Part shown: positions 20,986 to 32,742 of the stretch, one piece after another
Layout: every line of letters begins with the position of its first letter
How positions within the stretch are numbered: the stretch's first letter is position 1
Assembly (NCBI GenBank): GCA_027943335.1
Contig: BSBK01005648.1
Coordinates: 671,001 to 735,000, forward strand
Source: Chamaecyparis obtusa
Taxonomy: Eukaryota; Streptophyta; Pinopsida; Cupressales; Cupressaceae
DNA: 64,000 nt
Direction: 5' to 3'
The notes under the pieces: model-generated
Database searches by the model: none
Told to the model about the DNA's origin: nothing
What the model saw: only the letters and a program-made list of their open reading frames with translations
Position numbers and translations under genes: made by a program

Positions 20986-22755
20986 AGGAGAAAAATAAAT
21001 CAATCAAAATAAAATTAGAATGAGATTGTTTACATCCCAAGTGAGTAAAGTTTATGAGTTTTGGCATAAATACTCACTGTGCAAAATAACTCACTAAGTT
21101 CTTAGCGAGTTTTGCAACTATGGATGTGAGCCAAAATTGCTAGATTTAACTTCTAGTTTTGTAGTTATTGTTCACTGTGACTGGTATCATTTCCTATGTG
21201 GCTTAATTGTGAGCTAAGATCACTAGATTTGTTTTCTAATTTGGCAGTTGTTTTGTTTTAGAGTTTAGTGTGATTGCTATCATTCCCTCTAAGACTAAAT
21301 TGTTACTAAGACTATTTTTTGTTCAGGGACAATCTCAACTTAGCTCTTTTTTTTAAATTTGAAGATTTAAAAAATATTTGAGTTCCATTTTAATAGAATT
21401 GCTTCCAAGTTCTTTCTATGTAACTCTTGTCTGTACTTCTTAGAGTTTTTTTGGTTTTCCTTAGCCACTCCACCTACAGCACCAAAATACCTAAGGAAGG
21501 TGAATTTTGATGTGAAGAAAATGAAATCCTATGAATCCTAAAAATGTGATCACTATGCAGCTTTACAATGTGATCACTTGGAAGATAATAGTTAAGAAAG
21601 ACAAGGAAGAGTTTAAGTTGTGCGCAAAACCACTTTGACTATTTGAGGAAAACAATTGTGTGCTTCATTTCAGCTTCATTTTATTTCATTTCAAAAGAGG
21701 TTATCTCTTGTATGTATTCTATCATTATTTGGAGTTATTTATTCATTGTTAAATTCTTTCTAGTATTTTTTTCTTTTTCTTTTTAGCAATTGCACCCCAA
21801 ATATCAAAAATTCCAAAAACAATCAGAAAAAAAGAAAAACACAAAAAAGCTATATATTGCAAAAACCAAAAGAAAATTAGACCCCTCACTAGAATGCTGA
21901 TCAAGGACAACATAGAAAACAAACATCCGTGAATTTCCATAGGAATCCAGTTCGGTGTCGTTTAAATTTGGAGTGCACAAAGTTCAAGGGCATAGATTTT
22001 GAGATTAAATCTAGAAGGGGTTTGGGGGTAGAGCCCTCAGTGGGGAAAGGGGCAACCATTTTCACAAGTTTTCACTATGTTTTTTGCAACACTAGTCCTT
22101 ACTATTTCTAACAAATATTTATTCTTTAGAAGACTAACAATGAAGTTGAAGAGTGTAACTAGTCTAAATGGTGAAGACTGCACAATTTTTAAATAAGTGA
22201 ACAAAGATTATTTTAGGGGAAAATTAAGGTTGGCAAAAGTTTTTTTTTTTATAAATATTTTCTTTTGATGTTTTTCTTTTGGTATTCTAGTGGGTGTGCA
22301 TTTCCACTCCTAGGTGTGACCTTTCTTTGCCTAGGGTTTGTCCAAGATTTGCCCTAGGCACCTTGAGAAAACCCCAAGTTGTCCTTCCCTTGAACTAAGA
22401 CCTAAGGACATACCAGATGGTTACTGTGGGATGGGGGTGTGGGGAGGGGATTTGAAGGAGGGGGTTTGAAGAAATTGGTAACATATATTAAAGAAATAGA
22501 TTAAACATTTCCAGTGAAAGATAAACAACCATACCTCTCCCTTGAGAGTATAGCAATGTGTAAATTAATATTTCTTCTTTTAGTATTAATATCTCTCCTA
22601 TATGGCTTTCTTCAAATATTTCTCATCTCTAGTTATTAATAACTTGTCTCAACACATATGACATAGCTAGAGTCCTACAATTTGTGTGTTGTTCTTGTAG
22701 ATCCCTATAGCTTTGTTGTTGATTAGTGACTTACACTTAGTCATTATCTAGGTAA
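20986..22755 (+). other. Unassigned AT-rich DNA
   Basis: Many A and T runs are present, with no frame bearing recognisable motifs. Copies of CCTAGGGTTTG and GCCCTAGGCACC near 22330 are unexplained. Confidence 0.35.
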
Positions 22756-23895
22756 TGTTGGTTGGTCATCACTGCAATTGAGTCATCATATATAGGCCGA
22801 GTCATATAATGTACATTTACCAAGCAGTAGTCACTGTCGAGTAAACCTGTGGTCACCGAGTACTTTTGTATTAGCCGAGTAAGTTTTTGCCAAGTTATGT
22901 AAAGAAGAAAATGTCGAGCACCAGAGTATAAGGAATAGTGAATGCCGAGTGCTAGAGTTATCACATGTCAAGCAAGCTAGAATTGACATCTGTGTTTGTT
23001 ATGGCACAATCACAAAGTTAAAACATTTTGGCCAACATTTATATTTTGTTTACTATTTTTTGAGGAAATCATGAAGGTGATTATGCTTCTATTTTGTAAT
23101 CATTAATACCTATGCAACACTTGGAGCCAATCAGAATTAGGGAAAGGTTAAGTGGCAAAATGAGTTAATCTGGATCATAGATCTCAAATCTTGGAGGAAC
23201 TCAATTGTCTATATAAGATAAGATCTGAACCCTAATGTGTGTGTGGATGCAAAAGAGAAGAGAAAATATCTTTAGACCAGTGAAGTATTCTGATAGAGTT
23301 CAGTGACCGAGTGAAATAGAGTAAAGCAATGAAGGACGGAACGAAGATAAACTTGATAGATAAGATCAAATCAATACAGGAAGGAGAAGATCTATAATCA
23401 GCATACAGTGCAGACCAAAGGATAGGGTACTAAGACATTCTAACAAGTGTATCAGGGTAAATATTTTAATAGAGTGGTTTTAACAAACCTTATGTAATCT
23501 CTAAATTGAGTGCTTACTTAGTTGTAAGTTTTAAATCCTTTTGCAAGGTATATTGTATAAGTCTTTTAGCTCTTAATAAGGCAGACCCCTCCAAGGGTAG
23601 ATCATATTTTGTGATCAAATTTTTATCCCTAACAAGAAAACTTTATACTGTAGTAGTGAAGATTTGTGGGGGTCATCCCCACCCTAGTTTTACCTTTCAA
23701 GGGTTTCTGGGTAACCAAATTACTATGTTATAAGTACTTTCATGAATAATGTTTAGTTTATTAGTTTCATTACATTGATAAAGTTTGTGATAATGCTATG
23801 CAAGTTTTTCAATAATGTAAAATGGATTAATAGGTGATATATGATTCACCCCCCCCCCCCTCTTAGCATCACATTTCCCAATAGATTTCCAACAG
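22756..23895 (+). repeat. Copia-like LTR (probably solo), boundaries approximate
   Basis: It begins TGTTGGTTGG and carries several GCCGAGT/ACCGAGT words (22795-22950) and TCTATATAAG (a TATA box) near 23210. Near the end comes GATTCAC followed by about 12 C and CTCTTAG (23845-23866), then TTTCCAACA. The C-run box also ends the LTRs of F and the solo LTR at 36298. No clear 5-bp duplication was found. Confidence 0.5.
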
Positions 23896-24637
23896 TTTTT
23901 GGATATCTCTTTGGATCCAAATGGAAAATTCTCCAACCTTAATTTCTTCATTTATTGATTATTATTGTCATGTAAAAACTCCATATGGAGAAGTTCTACA
24001 TGCTTTGGGATAGTTGATTGAATTATTTCTATTAAGTTTTTTTTAATTTCATTCTCCCTTAAATTTGTTTAATCCAACATTTTTAATGTTTTCCTTGCAC
24101 CTCTCTTGGTTTAGTCAAAACATGCCTATGATGGTGCATTGTAATATAGTGTCCAATAATACAAGGCAACATTTTTATACTATTGTTGGGATGTGCAACA
24201 ATAAAGTATATGCTATCTTGTACTATTTTTGTTTTCATTTATTTTTTTCATAACATAGAATGTGATAAGGATGTTAAAAATGATTCAATGTTTTGCAGAC
24301 AATTCTGGATGACCACCTCTAGCAGCTTCAATGGTTGTTGGTCAGTTTTTTTATCCAAGACAAGGGAGAGTAAAATTTTCTCCACAGTTGCTACTAAAGT
24401 CAAATTACTGTATATATAATCCCCACAATTGTACAAAGAGGGGACACTTACCTCCCATTCATAAAGCTTTATGAAAAGATATTTTTAAATTTCTTTAACT
24501 TGTGCCATATGGAACATTTAATATAGTGGAGATTCACACAGTGTATTTCCTTTAGATTTTATATCAGGCTTCCTGAAATATAATCACTAACAATACTGTG
24601 AACAACAGTTATGAACTCTGTCTCCTTTCATTTGCAG
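23896..24637 (+). other. Unassigned DNA with a possible minus-strand coding fragment
   Basis: On the minus strand, about 24424-24262 stays open and reads V-E-K-I-L-L-S-L-V-L-D-K-K-T-D-Q-Q-P-L-K-L-L-E, a helix-like composition. No family was recognised. On the plus strand nothing is supported. Confidence 0.25.
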
Positions 24638-24841
24638 GACTTAATATTGCAAGAGAAACATCCTTTGGTTTTGAACTTATCATTCTCAATAAGCATGGGA
24701 ATTTTACCCGTTACTTCTAAAGTCAAAACATTAGGCTGTGGAATAAAATATTTTGTACTTGTAAATGAACAAATAGGTGATCAAGAACAGAACGGTAATA
24801 TTTCTAATTTTACTTGGGTGTATAACCATTTAGCACTATAG
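24638..24841 (+). pseudogene. Exon-like open frame of unknown identity
   Basis: TCCTTTCATTTGCAG immediately before 24638 is a good 3' splice site. The following 67 codons stay open (D-L-I-L-Q-E-K-H-P) to a stop at 24839. The stretch K-V-K-T-L-G-C-G-I-K-Y-F faintly recalls the C-terminal beta-sandwich of plant TIR-NBS-LRR proteins (K-V-K-x-C-G-V-x-x-V-Y). This is a weak resemblance only. Confidence 0.25.
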
Positions 24842-25087
24842 ATTCCTTTATCTTGTTGATCATTTATAAACATTGCATGAAACCTTTAAAAATTCATTAA
24901 GAAAAGCATAAGTTTTGTATTTTCTTTTCACATTTCATCAGTTTCCCTCAAATATTGTCGGTTTTAATTTTATATCTATTGCCAAGCTGGAAATTTGAAC
25001 TACATATGTTAAATTGGAGCTTGATGATTGTGTTCTTGTGTTCACCATAAATATATTTTATACTAAATAGCTTTGATTTGGTATTTT
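24842..25087 (+). other. Flank of the compound element, no gene seen
   Basis: AT-rich DNA. ATTTG occurs at 25076-25080 and again just after the compound's last LTR (44544-44548). This could be a surviving target duplication or chance. Confidence 0.3.
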
Positions 25088-25971
25088 GTTTTTTAATCTA
25101 GTTTGATAAAATAGTTAATTAACCCATAAATTAATTATTTTAATTCAAAAATTAGTTAAGTTGAGAATAAATCACTATATTTAGTTATTAAATCATAATT
25201 ATCCATGTGCACATTTAAGGACCAGTTAAACTCAAATTGGAAAATCAATGCAAGTTGTTAGCTTTTTGAAACTCAACATCTTTTTGAGTTTTAAAGTTGA
25301 TCTAAACTTCTAATTCGAGTTCAACTATGCTTTTGCATGATTTTTGTGACTTAATTATCTCTTATTTAAAAATAACTCAAAAATCAACTTGAGTTATTTG
25401 AGTGATTTATGGCTTTCTTTCATGCACCTCCAAAGCCCTGGATTTATATAAAATCAAGGCTCAACTCTTCAAAAATCATCTCTCATATCTCAGCAATTTG
25501 CATATTTACGCTGCTAGGATGAATTCAAGAGTTGCACAATCACACTAGAGAATTGGAATTGGAGGATCAAAAGCTTATTGTGAATCAAGGCTATTGTGAG
25601 ATCAATCTTGTTTTTGCATTCATATTTCATATCATTGTTAGATAGATCAATTTATAGCATATCAATTTCATCTAGCATAATTTCATATCAGATTCATATC
25701 ATTCTTATTGCATCATAAAAAATAAAAATAAAATAGATTAAATGCATTCAATTTCATATCTAGATCAATTGCATTCAAATCCTTCATTTAGGTGTCGTCA
25801 AGGTCACTGATCTCAATTACAATATGAGAACATCAATCTCGCACCTATTAGAAGGCAATAAATCACTTGGTTAGATTAAATTTCAATTTTGCATGATTTT
25901 GATTATAGCTAACCTCTAATGTTTTACTTAAGTGTTGTGTCTATAGATTAGGTACAATTTTCACACACACA
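25088..25971 (+). repeat. LTR 1 of the compound (5'-truncated)
   Basis: It matches the last 880 bp of LTR 3, ending CACACACACA. The first about 400 bp, including TGTAATACCCC, is absent. TATATAAAA near 25446 is its TATA box. Confidence 0.85.
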
Positions 25972-28300
25972 TTTCTGGCGCCAAATGACCATCTTGGTGA
26001 AAACCTAGCAATAGGCACCTTGATGATTCACAAAAAAAAGTAAAAAATATCAAAAATTAAAAAAAATTGAAAAATGAAAAATACAAAAAAAATGAGAAAA
26101 AGAAAAAGTGCCTTGGTGAAAACCTGGAAACAGGCACTTTGGTAGCAAAAATAGAATCTCTGCCAAGATGGTGAAAACCTGGCAAACGGGTGCCACTTGT
26201 TTCAAAACGCTCTATCTATCAGTGCAATCTTGGTCTTTCCCAGCTTTCAGTTTTGCTTTAGTTTGTCCATATCTCCCGGTTTGTTTTTGCATTTCCAGTT
26301 TTCAATAAGTTGGTCTGTACAGCACTCAGCTCAAGCGTCTGTATCCTATCAATGTTTAACACTTGGGGGAAATCAATGTCATATCCTATGGTCTCCAATG
26401 TATCTTAGACATGTCATATCTAGTCAAGAGTCCTTTGAAGCTTCATTTGAGTCAGTCAAGTCTGTCTCATCTCCAGAAAGGATTTTTCATCTACAACAAC
26501 AATCAAACACAAACTGAAAATAATCTATGGCTTTTTTACATGCTTTTATCTCCTTGTATGCTTACTGATTCACATTAAGATTTTTGCATATTGTGTCCCT
26601 TCGAGCTCTTCAATGATGTCCTTTATAGGATTTAGAGAGTGATGACTCAGGGCATAATCTTTTCTTTGTTTTCTTCTTATATGTGAAAATCTAACAAATT
26701 TGGAAATTTCGGATTGAAATGGTGTCCAACTATAAGAGCCTCTATCTTGAATTGGATGGCCATGCATACCTCAACCATTGATACCTAGAAATTCAAGGAA
26801 GTTTGATCTAACTATTGTCTTTTTGGGTGAGTTCTTTCTCCTACTGTGAAATGCAATCTTGCCTAAGGATGTGAATGATAAACGGTCACTACGAGTAATT
26901 CACATTGGATTTAGAATGATCTCTTGACTGTTTGATGTGTTTTTCACTGCAAGGCGTATTCTAGTCATCATGACGTTTATGTTTTGATGCTTATACAAAT
27001 TGCTATATCAAAATGGACATGATATTTAAGTCATCCTGGCGTTTATTCCTTGGTGCTTATATCTAATCTGACATTCTGAAAATAAAATCAATATTCATAT
27101 ATCCATGGTTGTTGACCAGTGGGTGTTGTATTGATTCTTGTGCATACAAATCGATATTCATATGTCTATGGTTTCATAGCTAGTGGACATTGTATTGATT
27201 TATTCGGTTACCTAAAAGTTCAATGATGATAACAAATCGACACATGATAGTGACTAGGTCCTAGGTCTTAGGTTGCATTTCATTTTGCATGTCTCTTTGC
27301 ATTTTGCATGTTGCATGATCTCACAATGGTTAAACAAACTACAATGCTTAAACGATTCTTCAAATCGCATCTTCAAATCTAACAAGAGCCAAATCTCACA
27401 CGAAGGTTCCTCCAATGAAACAGCAAATAGAATCCTTTTTCGAGATCAAAATCAAAATCTGAGATCATTCATATTATTCATTGCTTTCATAATCAACCTT
27501 CAATCATCATAGTAGAAATCCATTTTTCAATGTAACTGATTATCTTCCATCAAACTCTCAAAATTTCAACTATGGTCAACTCATGGTTTAACCTAGTCAA
27601 ACTTGGTCTCCAGGACCTCCAAATGATGTAGAATGCATTCTCAAACATGTACAACCACTTCTCAAATCAATTAACATGCTTCTAAACTATAACTCTGATT
27701 TTTCTTGTCAAATTTCCATTTTAATCCCGAAGGGGGCATGGTATTGCACATCATTCAAGTCTGTAAATCTAATTTTATCTGGAATCTATTATCTTTCATC
27801 AGTAATCAAGACAACAACCACGTCTAGTTGCTGATTCATCAAAAGTCCTCATCGCTCGGGGAAAATCTATCATCTTTTGGGGCATATCAGATTCATCGCG
27901 ATCCATATCAATCTGGTATTCTCCTAATCTTGTAAACTGTATCAACTTTTTGCAACCATCAGTTCATCAGTGTTATTTCTTTGGTTCTTCGGCAATGGAA
28001 GGGTTCAGATGTGATACCTCTATCACAGTTCTGTTAAGACAATAGAGTCTAGAATCGGTCACTCACTTGTTGCAATCCTAAGGTTCAGAATCAGGCGTTT
28101 TGGCACTCTTTCGCAATCATTGGTTTATCACTGCTATAGTGAACATTATCTTTGGTCATTCAGGACCTAATATCTCCATATCTTTCAATCAGTTTCTATC
28201 TTGGAATCAGTTTATCTTTTGAATCAGTTTCATATCTTTATCAAACATAGACTATCTTTGAACCACTGCACTTCCCACAGCAATTCAAAGAGGGGCAAAA
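25972..28300 (+). other. Unit C internal remnant: truncated primer site joined to 3' noncoding region
   Basis: TTTCTGGCGCC (primer site start) is followed directly by AAATGACCATCTTGG, which in B lies at 40925. About 11 kb of B-equivalent sequence (leader, gag, pol) is missing. From there to 28300 it is closely collinear with B's 3' noncoding region, including GGTGAAAACC repeats and the polypurine tract. It has no coding capacity. Confidence 0.85.
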
Positions 28301-28715
28301 TGTAATACCCCAAAAATGGGCTATAAGTTCATTAACCTCCTACATCTACAAATTGAATGAAATCAACATCGAAGTCCTAATATAAGGCACATCTAAACAT
28401 CATCGAATCATAATTGATTATCTTAAATTCTACATTGGGGAATATTCCTAGCAATATTCTTAATTATCTTAATTATCTTTAATTTAATGATTATTTGGTG
28501 ATAAATCACATTTATCTTAAGTTTGATTAATTGAATATTTTCATATTTAATTAATTAGATTTAATATCTTGCCACTTAATTATGTAATTAAATTTAATTC
28601 TATCTATTATTAATTATATTATTTAATTTTGACAATAAATCCAATATCCTATGAATAATTGATTAAATTCTTATTTAATTGATTAAAGCAGGTTGTCATT
28701 ATTTAATAATATAGT

Positions 28716-28921
28716 TGTGATTTCAATTTTACACTATTTTGATTATTGCTAACCTCTAATGTTTTACTGAAGTGTTGTTTGTGTGTGAAAATTGTACCTG
28801 ATCTGTAGACACGACACTTCATAAGATATTGGATTTATTGTCAAAATTAAATAATACAATTAATAATAGATTAAATTCTTATTTAATTGATTAAAGCAGG
28901 TTGTCATTATTTAATAATATA
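28716..28921 (+). repeat. Scrambled LTR-derived insert inside LTR 2
   Basis: Four pieces copied from the same LTR occur in a row. First is a direct copy of the LTR 3' end (28716-28777), then an inverted copy of the LTR terminus (about 28780-28820), then an inverted copy of a mid-LTR segment (about 28821-28871). Last is a second direct copy of the 28661-28715 segment (about 28867-28921). This is a templated rearrangement, not a foreign insertion. Confidence 0.85.
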
Positions 28922-29280
28922 GTTTTTAATAAAAGTTTGATAAAATAGTTAATTAAGCCATAAATTAATTTTTTTATTTCAAAAATCAGTTAAGTTGAGA
29001 ATAAACCACTTTATTTATTTATTAAATCATAATTATCCATGTGCACATTTAAGGACCAGTTAAACTCAATTTGGAAAATCAATGCAAGTTGTTAGCTCTT
29101 TGAAACTCAACATCTTTTTGAGTTTTAAAGTTGATCTAAACTTCTAATTCGAGTTCAACTGTGCTTTTGCATGATTTTTGTGACTTAATTATCTGTTATT
29201 TAAAAATAACTCAAAAATCAACCTGAGTTATTTGAGTGATTTATGGCTTTCTTTCATGCACCTCCAAAGCCCTGGATTTC

Positions 29281-29287
29281 TATAAAA
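29281..29287 (+). promoter_or_regulatory. TATA box of LTR 2 (promoter of unit B)
   Basis: TATAAAA in the conserved context GATTTCTATAAAATC, at the same relative place as in element A and LTR 3. Confidence 0.6.
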
Positions 29288-29806
29288 TCAAGGCTCAGCT
29301 CTTCACAATTCATCTCTCATATCTCAGGAATTCACATACTTACGCTACCAGGATCAATTCAAGAGTTGCACAATCACGCTGGAGAATTGGAATTGAAGGA
29401 TCAAAAGCTTATTGCGAATCAAGGCTATTGTGAGATCAATCTTGTTTTTGCATTCATATTTCATATCATTGTTAGATAGATCAATTTATAGCATATCAAT
29501 TTCATCTAGGATAATTTCATATCAGATTCATATCATTCTTATTGCATCATAAAATAAAATAAAAAATAGATTAATTGCATTCAATTTCATATCTAGATCA
29601 ATTGCATTCAAATCCTTCATTTAGGTGTCGTCAAGGTCACTGATCTCGATTACAATCTAAGAACATCAATCTCACACCTATTAGAAGGCAGTAAATCGCT
29701 TGGTTAGATTAGATTTCAATTTTGCGTGATTTTGATTATTGCTAACCTCTAATGTTTTACTGAAGTGTTGTGTCTATAGATCAAGTACAATTTTCACACA
29801 CATTTT

Positions 29807-29823
29807 TGGCGCCCACCGTGGGG
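29807..29823 (+). other. Primer-binding site of unit B
   Basis: TGGCGCCCACCGTGGGG lies four bases after the LTR. It is the intact form of the site altered in A and cut short in C. Confidence 0.85.
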
Positions 29824-30037
29824 CCCTGAAATAGGTTTCCCTTCATTTCTATCAATTTTCTATCTTTTGTGGCTAAGGGTTTCAAGGGTCCTGGTATACT
29901 CTGTAGGACGTTATTTTTTCTTTCTTTTTTGCTTGCAAAAAAGAAAAAAAAAATTTTGGCACTTTTTCTACCAAAACTATCCGTACAGTGCGATTTTTAA
30001 TTTTTGGTCTGTACTTCCGTACATCTCTGTATGAATT

Positions 30038-30309
30038 CTCGCATGAGATTTCACACTGTGTCGCATGAGATTGCTTTCTGTGTCATGCGAAATTTCACTG
30101 GTATCATTTTTGTGCGTGAAAAATCACTTTCTCGTGCGAGACTGCACTTCCTCGCGCAAGACTTTATCTTTTATCATGCAAGACTTAACTTCCTCACGTG
30201 AGGCTTCATATTTTTGTCATGCAAGATAGTACTTCCTCACACAAGACTTCATCCTTCATCGCACGAGATAGTGTTTCCTCACGCGGGACCGCATCCTGCC
30301 TCGCGTGAG
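30038..30309 (+). repeat. Phased palindrome array in B's leader (CTCGCGNGAG-like), 13 units
   Basis: Thirteen imperfect 10-bp palindromes start at 30038, 30060, 30082, 30111, 30131, 30151, 30173, 30193, 30216, 30236, 30258, 30278 and 30300. Examples are CTCGTGCGAG, CTCACGTGAG and CTCGCGTGAG. Spacing is 20-23 bp except one gap of 29; the mean is 21.8 bp. CpG-to-TpG/CpA changes explain most variants. Between palindromes the words GACTTCATCTT or similar recur. Confidence 0.85.
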
Positions 30310-31070
30310 ATTTTGCTATAGAGACACATAATTTGCAAATTTTTACTTTCAGATTATTGATTTCTAACACTTACAATTTGCTGTTGATTTGTCTTGATTT
30401 TGTACTTTTGAATGTGTGCTAAATTCTAGATTGTAGAGCATTGGACCTGAGGTATTCTTCTCAAGCTGATAATATTCCAATTTGGATCTTAAAACGAATC
30501 TCTCATGTGTCTGGCTTGTGTGCATATTTTCATGCTTTTGATCTATTTCTACACACTTGCATAATTGATACTAGGTTGTGACCCCTTAAGGATTCATTAA
30601 GTAGTCTTAGATACTTGTGATTGATCTTGATTGCTATCTTGGGTTATTGGACTCACTAATTCACCGACCCCTCATTCCACCCCATGGTTGCAAGGTCAGT
30701 GCCACATTAAAGGGGAGGGGTCAACAGGACAAAAGCGTTAAGTGTTCCACTTGGCAACCCATTTATGCTTTTAGGAACTCACTTGTTTTCTAAGTTGGGG
30801 ACTCATTTTCAACTTGTGTGAGGTGTTAAGTGTTCCACCTTTTGGACTCATCTCATATTCACTTTAAGCGTTAAGTGTTCCTCTTTCTGCTTTTTGGGTA
30901 CTTTTGGTAGATTTTCTTTTTGGAAACATACATTTGTGCTCACATAGTAATTAGGCCCTATGAACACTATTTGTGATTCTTGAGAGATTAGATTCCCAGT
31001 AAAATCTTTCTTGATGATAGAATCCTTGTAGGTAGGGAGGATACTTAGTGCGTTTCACATTCAACTTGGT

Positions 31071-31266
31071 TAGTGCATCTTCTCTTATTGATTGACACAT
31101 TCTCTCTCTGGAGGGGTTGATAGATCACGTGGGGTTGACATCATGAGCTTTGGTGAATCAAAATTAGTTAGTGCATCTTCTCTTATTGATCGATACATTC
31201 TCTTCCCAGAGAGGTTGATAGATCATGTGGGGTTGACATCACAGACCTTGGTGAAACAAAACTTTG
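31071..31266 (+). repeat. 98-bp tandem duplication in B's leader
   Basis: Two adjacent copies (31071 and 31169 starts) begin TAGTGCATCTTCTCTTATTG and contain GATAGATCA followed by GTGGGGTTGACATCA. Element A has a single copy near 5512. Confidence 0.8.
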
Positions 31267-32007
31267 TCTTAGTGTGTCGGATTCATCTGCTTGCTTTGTT
31301 TGGGTTAAAAGGGAAGAGGCATCAAAACCTTGGATCTGGAGCCAAGTCCCCTTGTGGTATATCATTATGAGTCATCTTTAAAGAGGGTTAACTATAGCGG
31401 ACAATCCCTTCATAGGGTAAACTGCATTGACAGAACCTCAAGTGATCATAGCCATTTCAGACATGGTAGTGACAGCCACTATATAAATGTCCTTGTGGAA
31501 GAAATCTCCATGGGTATGGTTCATTATCGGGTTGTCAGATCTCCCTAGCAGCTCCTGAAGATTAAGTTCTTGAACTGTGTCAAAACCCTGGTGCACCGGG
31601 ATTGGAGTTTAGCCCTTTGGATCATAAAAGCTGCAGAGTCAAACCATTACTAAAAACCCTAGAGAGGCCATTTTTTTTTCATTTTCAGGTATATGTGCAT
31701 TATTGCAAAACTTTTTAGAACATACACAATTAGTACTCTCAGGGATTGGCACAATTTGGTCACTTCATTGTTCATGCACAAGGTTGCTTTTGCCCTTGTT
31801 CATTGTTTTCAAACGTGCTTGAAATCACTTGCTTACTGTTCTGTGTGCTTGTTTATCCACTTGGCTATTAAAAATGAACAAATTTGGTATAATATTCAAA
31901 TCTAAACAGTACAATTTGCAAACAATCCAAAACTGAAAACCTTAAATTTTGCAAAATTTGACGTAAAATCCTTTTTAGAGTTAAAAGTCACTTTAGGAAG
32001 TCAAAAT

Positions 32008-32240
32008 TCATACGAGTTTCCTCAAGTGTCATTTTAGTACTGCCCATCTATTGTATGATTGAGTACCCAGTGTCGTACAAGTTTTCAGGCTAGCAAATTC
32101 AAAAAAATCAAAATCCTGCTTACAACTGTCGTATGATATTTTCAACTGTCGTATGGTTACCTACCCACTATCATACGAGTTTAGCAACTATCGTTTCATA
32201 GCCTACCCACTATCGTATGAGTCTGCAGAGTGTCATTTGG
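32008..32240 (+). repeat. Phased palindrome array in B's leader (TCGTACGA-like)
   Basis: 8-mers near TCGTACGA start at 32008, 32051, 32083, 32129, 32149, 32171, 32191, 32213 and 32233. The last six are spaced 20, 22, 20, 22 and 20 bp, the same alternation as in A (6490-6594). Confidence 0.75.
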
Positions 32241-32742
32241 GAAAATTTTGGAAAGTTGTCAGAAAATTGTCAAATTGCAAGATATCCAATGTTTCCAGCC
32301 TAGTTCCAGGATCTGTCGAACAAATCATTGTGTCGGGAATAGAGAAATAGCTATTGAGAATCCTATCATTTTCCAAAGGTGATCTTTTGAATCTGATCTA
32401 GCCTTCTATTTGATCAATTTGAGTCCTTTTTATCTCGTGTCAAAACCTTGTCATAACTATCAATCTTCAATCAATCTTAAAAAATAGACTAAGTGTCGAG
32501 AACTCATGTCCGCTATCTTTTGGGTGATCTAACCCATACGTCTAGGGCACAGTATCCTTCACCCATGTCTCATCAAATCTTCAAAACAATCATAATCTTG
32601 ACAAGGTTGCATCATCTGATTTTCTCAAATCAAATTGTTCTTCAGTTGTCTTCATCCTTTTCTTTTGTTTCATTCAAAGTTAATGGTGGAGACCAGAGCT
32701 TCTTCACATAAGAAATTAGGAGAAACATCTTAGAACTTACCT

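Larger units (their letters stand above)
28301..29802 (+). repeat. LTR 2 of the compound (shared by units C and B)
   Basis: It starts TGTAATACCCC right after C's polypurine tract and ends CACACACA right before B's primer site. At 1502 bp it is about 205 bp longer than LTR 3 because of a rearranged insert at 28716-28921. Confidence 0.92.
29824..32742 (+). other. Unit B untranslated leader
   Basis: No supported coding frame. Two palindrome arrays (30038-30309 and 32008-32240) and a 98-bp tandem duplication (31071-31266) lie within it. From about 30480 it is collinear with A's leader; before that A and B differ completely, so the leader has a variable and a constant half. Confidence 0.7.

Noticed and set aside
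30038..30309. CRISPR array
   Set aside because: Regular spacing, but units are short palindromes with related, not unique, intervening bases, in a plant retroelement leader.
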